NCBI GenBank assembly: GCA_945903655.1 | Contig: CAMDOY010000004.1 | Coordinates: 1-28,450, forward strand | Reading direction: 5' to 3' | Length of the DNA: 28,450 nucleotides | From: Rhizobium sp. Q54 | GTDB taxonomy: Bacteria > Pseudomonadota > Alphaproteobacteria > Rhizobiales > Beijerinckiaceae | In this document: piece by piece, positions 23,063 through 28,450 of the stretch | How positions within the stretch are numbered: position 1 is the first letter of the stretch | Layout of the letters: the number at the start of each line of letters is the position of its first letter | Notes under the pieces: generated by a model | Told to the model about the DNA's origin: nothing | The model's input: the letters and a program-made list of their open reading frames with translations, nothing else | Database searches by the model: none | Made by a program: the position numbers and the translations under genes

Positions 23063-24472
23063 ATGAATCGCTTCAGCCTGAAACTCATGCAGACCTGGGT
23101 GGGTCTCGGCTCCCGCTTTCTGCCTTTCGCCGATGCAGCCACTGCGGATCTTCCACTGGGACGTTTGCTGCGCCTTTCCCTCTTTCAGGTGACGGTGGGC
23201 ATGGCGCTTGTCCTGCTGGTGGGAACGCTGAATCGGGTCATGATCGTCGAGCTCGACGTGCCAGCCTCCCTGGTGGGCGTCATGATCGCACTGCCGCTGC
23301 TGTTCGCGCCCTTCCGCGCGCTGATTGGCTTCAAATCGGATGTGCATCAATCCGCTCTGGGTTGGCGGCGGGTGCCCTTCATCTTTCGCGGCACCATGGT
23401 GCAATTCGGCGGGCTCGCCATCATGCCCTTCGCTCTTCTTGTCTTGTCCGGCGGCGGCGAAGCTGCGCGTTTTCCCTTGTGGGTCGGACACGTGGGCGCG
23501 GGCGTCGCGTTTTTATTGGTGGGCGCGGGCCTGCATACGGTGCAGACCATTGGCCTCGCCCTGGCGACAGATCTGGCGCCGCCGGAATCCCAGCCCAAGG
23601 TGGTGGGGCTGATGTATGTCATGCTCCTCACGGGCATGATCGTCAGCGCCTTCGCCTTTGGCGCCGCGCTCGCCGAATTCAGTCCCTTGCGGCTCGTTCA
23701 GGTGATTCAGGCCTGCGCAGTGATCACGCTCGTCCTCAATAGCGTCGCGGCCTGGAAACAGGAGGGCCGCAACGCGGCGCGACGAAACCCCGCGCGGCGC
23801 CAGCCCTCCTTTCGGGAATCCTGGGACTCTTTCGCCGAAGGCGGGCATGCCGTGCGCCGCCTGCTGGCGGTGGGCTTCGGCACAATGGGCTTCAGCATGG
23901 CGGATGTGCTGCTTGAGCCCTATGGGGGACAGGTCCTGCACTTGAGCGTGGGCGCCACCACGAGCCTGACCGCCACTCTGGCGGGCGGCGGCCTCTTTGG
24001 CCTCGCTCTGGCGTCACGGGTGTTGAGCCGGGGCGCGGATCCCTTCCGCATGGCGAGCTATGGGGTGCTGACGGGCGTGCCCGCTTTCGCCCTCGTCATC
24101 GCCGCCGCGCCCTATCATGCGCCCGAACTCTTTGCGGTCGGCACATTGCTGATCGGTTTTGGCGCCGGGCTCTTCGGCCACGGCACCCTGACGGCGACCA
24201 TGAATCTCGCGCCGCGCAGCCAGGTCGGGCTCGCCTTGGGGGCCTGGGGGGCCGCGCAGGCGGTGGCGGCGGGTCTGGCGATCGCCTTTGGCGGCATCCT
24301 CCGCGATGTCGTGGCGAGTTCGCAGATCCAGGGCCTGTTCGGGAACGCCACCGGCTATATGGCCGTTTATGCGCTGGAAATTCTGCTGCTCCTCTGGACG
24401 CTGATCACCATGGCGCCCCTGATGCGTCAAAGCTTTGGCGTCTCCCCCAGGCGCAGCGACGCCCTGACCTAG
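23063..24472 (+). CDS. pucC: LH2 assembly protein PucC
   Basis: PucC helps assemble LH2, probably by delivering pigment or shepherding apoproteins. The 469-residue protein has about 12 membrane segments with BCD-family signatures: FADAATADLPLGRLLRLSLF (near residues 22-41), TLNRVMIVELDVPA, VLLEPYGGQVLHLSVGATT and GLALGAWGAAQAVAAGLAIA. I chose the ATG at 23063 by alignment with the LhaA start (both begin MNR); the open frame from 22901 covers the hairpins and is not coding. It is the third gene of the puc operon, which sets it apart from lhaA. Its TAG stop shares the palindrome CTAG with the stop of the minus-strand gene that faces it. Confidence 0.94.
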   Translation: MNRFSLKLMQTWVGLGSRFLPFADAATADLPLGRLLRLSLFQVTVGMALVLLVGTLNRVMIVELDVPASLVGVMIALPLLFAPFRALIGFKSDVHQSALGWRRVPFIFRGTMVQFGGLAIMPFALLVLSGGGEAARFPLWVGHVGAGVAFLLVGAGLHTVQTIGLALATDLAPPESQPKVVGLMYVMLLTGMIVSAFAFGAALAEFSPLRLVQVIQACAVITLVLNSVAAWKQEGRNAARRNPARRQPSFRESWDSFAEGGHAVRRLLAVGFGTMGFSMADVLLEPYGGQVLHLSVGATTSLTATLAGGGLFGLALASRVLSRGADPFRMASYGVLTGVPAFALVIAAAPYHAPELFAVGTLLIGFGAGLFGHGTLTATMNLAPRSQVGLALGAWGAAQAVAAGLAIAFGGILRDVVASSQIQGLFGNATGYMAVYALEILLLLWTLITMAPLMRQSFGVSPRRSDALT

Positions 24473-24831
24473 AGGCCGGAGGCCCAGGCGATGCAAAAGA
24501 GAACCCCCGCGACGCCAGCGCTTCCATGGGCCAGAAGCATGGCGTTGGCTGTCAAGCGCGAGCGGCGACCAAGAATGGGCGTGAGCAAGCCAACGAAGGC
24601 GGCGAGCGCCAGACATCCAGCGGCGACATTGCCGAAATCGCCTGCGGGCAAACCATCGCTGCCGGACGTGCCCTTCAGGAGGACCACCAGGACTTCCAGC
24701 GCCCCCAGGCCCAGGAGCAAATGCAATCCAATCAGCAGCGGCTTTCGTATGCCGCGCAGGTGTAAAACAACGAGAACCAGCCCGAGCGCCATGGCGGCCA
24801 GAGGAAGTGCGATAAACGGAAACATTGGCAT
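24469..24831 (-). CDS. Small four-helix membrane protein, uncharacterised
   Basis: I do not recognise this gene. From the ATG at 24831 it encodes 120 residues (134 from a TTG at 24873). There are four hydrophobic segments: about 3-22, 30-50, 67-85 and 98-117. Short charged loops occur at LRGIRKP and LGRRSRLT, and positive charges suggest both lie in the cytoplasm. A GTSGSDGLPAGDFGN loop would be periplasmic. The gene is convergent with pucC and overlaps it by 3 bp through a shared CTAG. Codon use looks like its neighbours. It could be a real membrane protein of unknown function; no motif ties it to light harvesting. Confidence 0.65.
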   Translation of the reverse strand: MPMFPFIALPLAAMALGLVLVVLHLRGIRKPLLIGLHLLLGLGALEVLVVLLKGTSGSDGLPAGDFGNVAAGCLALAAFVGLLTPILGRRSRLTANAMLLAHGSAGVAGVLFCIAWASGL

Positions 24832-24991
24832 GTCATCACCCGGCCAAAAATGCGAGCTGCGGTCCCGCGCCAAGGATAACCTTCATGGCGCGGTCTGGGC
24901 AATGGCGCAGCGCAGGGACCGAAGCGGGCGCGAAATCTTGCCCCCACTCGCTCGCCCGGACTTGTCAGACAGCGCTTTCTATATCAAATCT

Positions 24992-25008
24992 GACCATCAC
25001 TTATGGTC
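24992..25008 (+). repeat. Perfect inverted repeat upstream of the 16-residue-repeat gene
   Basis: GACCAT and ATGGTC flank a 5-nt CACTT loop, about 70 bases before the start at 25078. It could be a regulator site or a leader hairpin. The rest of the gap 24874-25077 holds no promoter hexamers or PpsR box that I would defend. Confidence 0.4.
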
Positions 25009-25077
25009 GGCGCGAACCTCAGCAAAGCCGATAGTTGCGGCGCTCCAATGCAACCCTAACCTACAGGCGCGAACGCT

Positions 25078-26010
25078 ATGAGCACACTCATCACCCGTAC
25101 ATATGAAGCCTATGGCGACGCCTTGAACGCAGTGGGCGAGCTCAAGAAAAACCGGTTTGGCGACATCCATCTGATCTCCATGGCCCCCAACGACGCCGGC
25201 GAGGCTGGCCTCTCCCTTGAGGACCGCATCATCGCGGCAGGCGTGCCCGCCGCTGACGCGTCAGCCTTCGCCAAGGCCGTCCAGCAAGGCTATTCCATCG
25301 TGGCTGTGCGGGCTGTGATGGGCGTCGGGCAAAAGGCCACCGCCATCCTCAACGCCCACAATCCAATGCAGGGCGCCGTCGAGCGCAAGGATTATTACGT
25401 CTCCACCGTCGATGAGGGCACGCCCCTCTCCTCGGTGCTGGGCCTGCCGGTCCTGCTGCGCGACCCCACCCCCTTCGCCACCTTCTGGAACATGCCCTCG
25501 CTGGTGAAGTCCTCGACGCCCCTGTCGAATTTCTTCAGCATTCCCTCCCTGTGGCGCCAGCCCTCGAGCGAGACCACCTTGTTCGGGTTCCCCAAGCTCC
25601 TGCGCAGCAAGCAGACCCTATCCTCCTGGTATAATCTGCCGCTGCTGATCAAGAGCGGACGGCCCTTCAACGAATTCTTCCGCATGCCGGAACTCACGAG
25701 CGTCTCGGCCCCCTTCTCCGCCTTTTTCCGCGTGCCCTCCCTGATCAACGAGCGGGGCTGGGATGCGCAGGTGCAGGGCGTGCCCAAGCTGGTGGATAGC
25801 TCCACCTCGCTTTCGCGGTTCTTTGGCTGGCGTGTGCTGACGGAGAAAAGCGACCCGATCTTCCCATCGTCTGGCGTGAACAATCTGAGCGGCACCCCGG
25901 CGCCCCTGTCCTCGATGCTGAGCCTTCCCACGGTCTTGAAGGGCGGCGGCTCCCTCTCAGCCATCTTCGGCATCCCGCTGCTGCTCAACAAGCGCAAGGC
26001 CGAGGGCTGA
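25078..26010 (+). CDS. Uncharacterised protein: stress-protein-like N-terminal domain plus twelve 16-residue repeats
   Basis: I do not recognise a named family for the whole 310-residue protein. Residues 1-100 form an alpha/beta domain reminiscent of the general-stress-protein 17M/YflT-like fold: RTYEAYGDALNAVGELKKN, then GVPAADASAFAKAVQQGYSI and VRAVMGVGQKATAILNAHNP. Residues 115-306 are twelve consecutive 16-residue units without any insertion, with the pattern T-P-[LF]-S-x-F-[FL]-x-[hydrophobic]-P-x-L-[hydrophobic]-[KR]-x-x. There is no signal peptide and no long membrane helix, though the repeats are strongly hydrophobic at fixed places, so a solenoid or membrane-surface sheet is plausible. 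The ribosome site is weak (AGGCG). It lies between the LH2 operon and the bacteriophytochrome genes; a role in LH2 or membrane organisation is only a guess. Confidence 0.88.
   Translation: MSTLITRTYEAYGDALNAVGELKKNRFGDIHLISMAPNDAGEAGLSLEDRIIAAGVPAADASAFAKAVQQGYSIVAVRAVMGVGQKATAILNAHNPMQGAVERKDYYVSTVDEGTPLSSVLGLPVLLRDPTPFATFWNMPSLVKSSTPLSNFFSIPSLWRQPSSETTLFGFPKLLRSKQTLSSWYNLPLLIKSGRPFNEFFRMPELTSVSAPFSAFFRVPSLINERGWDAQVQGVPKLVDSSTSLSRFFGWRVLTEKSDPIFPSSGVNNLSGTPAPLSSMLSLPTVLKGGGSLSAIFGIPLLLNKRKAEG
25420..25995 (+). repeat. Twelve gapless 16-residue (48-bp) coding repeats
   Basis: The proline at unit position 10 falls at residues 124, 140, 156, 172, 188, 204, 220, 236, 284 and 300. Residues 252 (Arg) and 268 (Asn) take its place in units 9 and 10. 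Leu at position 12 is kept in eleven units (Val in unit 11). Unit 3, TPLSNFFSIPSLWRQP, and unit 7, APFSAFFRVPSLINER, are typical. Units 4, 8 and 10 are the most degenerate but keep the phase. DNA identity between units is low, so the duplication is old and held by selection. Confidence 0.88.
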
Positions 26011-26023
26011 TCCCTCATAAGCG

Positions 26024-26057
26024 CGGGGGCCAGCCGCTGAGCGGCGCGTCCCCGTTT
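26024..26057. terminator. Possible bidirectional terminator between convergent genes
   Basis: GCCGC-TGA-GCGGC (26033-26045) is flanked by GGGG and CCCC that can extend the stem across a small internal loop, followed by GTTT. It sits between the convergent repeat-protein and bphO genes. Short U-run makes it a weak candidate. Confidence 0.4.
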
Positions 26058-26099
26058 GGCCTGATAGCGAATAAGACGGCGATGCGGAACGGCATGGGC

Positions 26100-26720
26100 T
26101 CATGCGCCCAGGGAAATCCCCGTCCGCCAGCCGTTCATCCAGATTTCAAAATCATCAAAGGTCTCGACGGCGCCCTTGATGGCCTCGGTTTCGTGTGTCG
26201 CATCGCCCGCGAAAGCGTCGAGCCGCTGCAAAAAGCCCCGCCACATCAGGCTGTGCCGCTCGCCATAACCCAGGAAAAATGTGCGTCCGGCATGGTCGGT
26301 CCCGGGGAAGAGGCCTGACAGAGCGCGGGCGATGTGGACGCCGCCGAGGGTGGAGCCCTCGACCACATAAAGCGCGCCCATGAAGGCGGCTTCGCTGCGC
26401 GGCTGGAACATCTGATCGCATCGCGGGAGTTGCAGCATGGCGGGTCCATCGAGCCCCAGGGTCGCCAGATCCGCCTCCAGCATGGGCGCCCGCGCGCGGT
26501 CGGCCATGTCGATATCCACGCAAAGCCCGCGGGCAGCCTCGTCGAGCACGGTTTCGAAAGCCTTGTGGAATCCCCACAGACGCGCCAACAGCAAACGATA
26601 GTCATCACGCCCTATGGCGCCAGAGGCCGCAGCGCCAAGTCCGGGGTGCCCGTGCAGGCGCTCATGGATTTGCGCCGTCGCCTCACGCAGGCGCCCGCGT
26701 AATTCGTTCGCCGCCTTCAT
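26100..26720 (-). CDS. bphO: Biliverdin-forming heme oxygenase (BphO/HmuO type)
   Basis: Heme oxygenase opens heme to biliverdin IX-alpha, the chromophore of bacteriophytochromes. The 206-residue protein has the family size. The N-terminal LREATAQIHERLHGHP contains the likely proximal heme ligand His19, and GALYVVEGSTLGGVHIARAL matches the distal-helix signature of bacterial heme oxygenases, where glycines leave room for O2. The ATG at 26720 overlaps the bphP stop (ATGA), so the two are translationally coupled and the enzyme feeds its neighbour. It is the last gene of its unit and converges on the repeat-protein gene. Carbon monoxide and iron are the by-products. Confidence 0.92.
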   Translation of the reverse strand: MKAANELRGRLREATAQIHERLHGHPGLGAAASGAIGRDDYRLLLARLWGFHKAFETVLDEAARGLCVDIDMADRARAPMLEADLATLGLDGPAMLQLPRCDQMFQPRSEAAFMGALYVVEGSTLGGVHIARALSGLFPGTDHAGRTFFLGYGERHSLMWRGFLQRLDAFAGDATHETEAIKGAVETFDDFEIWMNGWRTGISLGA

Positions 26721-28450
26721 GGCTTGTCTCCGCCCGGCCCATCCGCTTCGCCTGACGCCAGCGACAGATGCTCCAGAACCTCAGCCGTGCGCGCGACCGA
26801 GGATCTCACGCTCTCCAGCAAATTGGGCATGCGCGCCATATCGGCGCCATCGGTGATTTCCAGCGCGGCCAGTTGGGCGTTTTCAATAATCGTCGACAGC
26901 AGGGTCTGGGACATGAGACCGCTTTGGGATTGCAACGGGCCCTTGGGCTTGCGGTGGCTTTGGAGGATCCCCTCCTGAAAGCGCCGCCGGGCTGCGTCCG
27001 CCGCCTTGCGCTCGGTCAGATCCATGAAAAGCAACACGAACCCAAGCACCCGGTCCGGCGAGGACATGACGGGATCCGCCCGCACAAGGAGGGGTTTGCG
27101 CTCGCCGCGCGCATTTTCAAGCTCGACTTCGCCCCGCCAGGGCTGGCGGGACCGGCGCAGGGCCTGCAGCCGACGCTGAAACTCCACCGGGTCGGAAAAA
27201 TAATAGGCCAAGTCGTCCAGCGCCCTGACCGGCCGGTTGCCCGACGCCAGCAGGGCCACGAAGGCGGGATTGGCCTCCAGAATTTCACCCTCCGCATTGG
27301 CGACGACCACATGCTGATCGGAGGACTGCACCTGGCGCCGCACCTGTTCGAGTTGATCCTGGGCGATCAGAATGCGCACGGATCGGAACTGCACGATCAC
27401 ATCGGTGACGCTGGCGCCAATCAAGCGCGCAGCGGTCAGATCCGCCGCCGTCCAGGGATCGGACGTGCCTTCCACCACCTGATGCCATTGGGCGAAGGAT
27501 CGACGGGGGGACAGTTCCAGCGGGTCGTCGGATGGGGAGAGCTTTTGAAAGGGATTTCCACCCCAGGTCACCGTGCGCACCCGCTCATTGCGGAACCAGA
27601 TCAACATGTCGCTGGCCTCGCCGGAGATGCGACTGGCGACGACGCCGCTGGCCACCCCGGTCAAGGGCGCAAATGTGGCTTCTTCGGCCGCAAGGCTCGC
27701 CGTGGCGAACACGCCCTCCGCGATTTTTGGCTCAAGCCATCGGCCGAGATCACGGATCTGTTCGGTGGCGGGAACCTCGCCCGCCGTGAGAATCTGCCCC
27801 TCGAAGAGGAGCGCGGCGCCGGTGGCGTTCAGGGGCAGAAGCAGGGATCGCGCGCCGTCGAACAGCGCGCTGCGCCAATCGCCATCCCTTGAAATGCTCT
27901 TGACCATCCTTTGCTCGAGCCGACGCACGGAGAGTTCCGCCTGGCCCTGGGTGAAGCTTTCGAGCGCGGTGATCCTTGTGCCGATGACCTCGGCCAGCAA
28001 CTCGCAGACGGCCCGCATTTCGAAGGGCATGAACCGCTGGGAATAGTGGTGGCAGGAAACCAGCCCCCATAATTTCCCGCCCACCATGAGCGAGACAACC
28101 AGGGTCGCGCCCACGCCCATGTTCTTGAGATATTGCGTGTGGATGGGCGACACGCTGCGCAGGAAGCACAGGGACATGTCGAGATCCTCGCCCGTGAAGG
28201 GCGACAGGCGGGGGATCAGGGGTTCGGGCTGATAAAGGATATCCGCCAGCAGCCGCACCCGGTTCTGCTCATAAAGCCGCCGTGCGATTTGCGGAATGTC
28301 GGTGGAGGGATAGCGATTGCCCAGGAAGGCCTCGAGGTCCGGCTTTTTCGTTTCGGAGAAAACCTGACCATGGCCCGCCTCGTCAAAGCGATAGACCATC
28401 ACCCGGTCATAACCCGTGAGATCCTCAAACAGGCGGGCGGCTTCGTCGCA
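26717..28450 (-). CDS. bphP: Bacteriophytochrome photoreceptor, BphP1-like without a complete kinase; N-terminus outside window
   Basis: A bacteriophytochrome senses red/far-red light with biliverdin. The visible 577 residues start inside the GAF domain at LTGYDRVMVYRFDEAGHG and contain NRYPSTDIPQIARRLYEQN (the DIP chromophore motif) and MSLCFLRSVSPIHTQYLKNM. The PHY domain follows, with the tongue motif PRRSF (bases about 27495-27509). After that come a PAS domain (SDQHVVVANAEGEILEANPA to LLFMDLTERKAAD) and a short helical end (LSTIIENAQLAALEITDG to EVLEHLSLASGE). No H-box histidine and no ATPase N/G boxes are present. This layout resembles BphP1 of Rhodopseudomonas palustris/Bradyrhizobium, which acts by binding PpsR. 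The N-terminal PAS domain and chromophore cysteine lie past base 28450. Confidence 0.9.
   Translation of the reverse strand, partial: CDEAARLFEDLTGYDRVMVYRFDEAGHGQVFSETKKPDLEAFLGNRYPSTDIPQIARRLYEQNRVRLLADILYQPEPLIPRLSPFTGEDLDMSLCFLRSVSPIHTQYLKNMGVGATLVVSLMVGGKLWGLVSCHHYSQRFMPFEMRAVCELLAEVIGTRITALESFTQGQAELSVRRLEQRMVKSISRDGDWRSALFDGARSLLLPLNATGAALLFEGQILTAGEVPATEQIRDLGRWLEPKIAEGVFATASLAAEEATFAPLTGVASGVVASRISGEASDMLIWFRNERVRTVTWGGNPFQKLSPSDDPLELSPRRSFAQWHQVVEGTSDPWTAADLTAARLIGASVTDVIVQFRSVRILIAQDQLEQVRRQVQSSDQHVVVANAEGEILEANPAFVALLASGNRPVRALDDLAYYFSDPVEFQRRLQALRRSRQPWRGEVELENARGERKPLLVRADPVMSSPDRVLGFVLLFMDLTERKAADAARRRFQEGILQSHRKPKGPLQSQSGLMSQTLLSTIIENAQLAALEITDGADMARMPNLLESVRSSVARTAEVLEHLSLASGEADGPGGDKP

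Noticed and set aside
24961..25077. Promoter for the repeat-protein gene built on TTGTCA (24962) and TATATC (24980)
   Set aside because: The spacing of 12 bp is too short for a sigma-70 promoter, and no better pair was found by eye.
26082..26318. Small plus-strand open frame at the bphO 3' end
   Set aside because: Antisense to the conserved heme oxygenase; no motif.
1..28450. CRISPR arrays, insertion sequences, tRNA/rRNA genes, phage genes
   Set aside because: I looked for direct repeats with spacers, transposase motifs, terminal inverted repeats and cloverleaf-like sequences and saw none that could be defended; tRNA detection by eye is not exhaustive.

Overview
This window is a large piece of a photosynthesis gene cluster from a purple non-sulfur alphaproteobacterium. 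DNA is GC-rich, genes are tightly packed, and nearly every gene belongs to bacteriochlorophyll synthesis, reaction-centre assembly, the LH2 antenna or their regulation. Gene order, the acidophila-type LH2 alpha start (MNQGRIWTVV) and a bacteriophytochrome/heme oxygenase pair point to the Rhizobiales (Hyphomicrobiales), with Rhodoblastus (formerly Rhodopseudomonas acidophila) or a relative the best guess. That taxonomic call is inference.

Layout: (1) 1-4606, minus strand: ppaA/aerR-like B12-domain regulator, ppsR repressor, bch2 (PucC-family transporter) and bchP (cut by the window edge). (2) 4834-20849, plus strand: an almost gapless operon bchF-N-B-H-L-M-lhaA-puhA-puhB-puhC-(puhD position)-acsF-puhE-hemA. 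Many stop/start codons overlap by 1-4 nt. (3) 20906-22207: a DUF3422-type membrane-anchored protein. (4) 22332-24472: the LH2 operon pucB-pucA-pucC, with two PpsR boxes on its promoter and two hairpins between pucA and pucC. (5) 24469-26010: a small uncharacterised membrane protein (minus) and an uncharacterised 310-residue protein (plus) made of a stress-protein-like N-terminal domain plus twelve gapless 16-residue repeats. (6) 26100-28450, minus strand: heme oxygenase (bphO) and a bacteriophytochrome (bphP, N-terminus outside the window).

How they work together: HemA makes 5-aminolevulinate. BchH (chelatase subunit), BchM, AcsF (O2-dependent cyclase), BchL/N/B (dark protochlorophyllide reductase), BchF and BchP carry out much of the path from protoporphyrin IX to bacteriochlorophyll a. 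LhaA, PuhA-E and PucC assemble reaction centre, LH1 and LH2. PpsR probably represses through TGT-N12-ACA boxes, which I find at the puc, bch2-bchP and (imperfectly) bchF promoters. PpaA/AerR and the kinase-less bacteriophytochrome are the likely antirepressor inputs (corrinoid/heme and far-red light). No pufLM, bchCXYZ, bchG, crt, bchD/I or bchE genes lie in the window.

The most novel item is the 16-residue-repeat protein next to pucC. The LH2 alpha chain is also notable because it carries Phe44-Phe45 where B800-850 complexes have Tyr-Trp, which predicts a blue-shifted (B820-like) antenna. I saw no tRNA, rRNA, CRISPR array, insertion sequence or intergenic gap longer than 300 bases.
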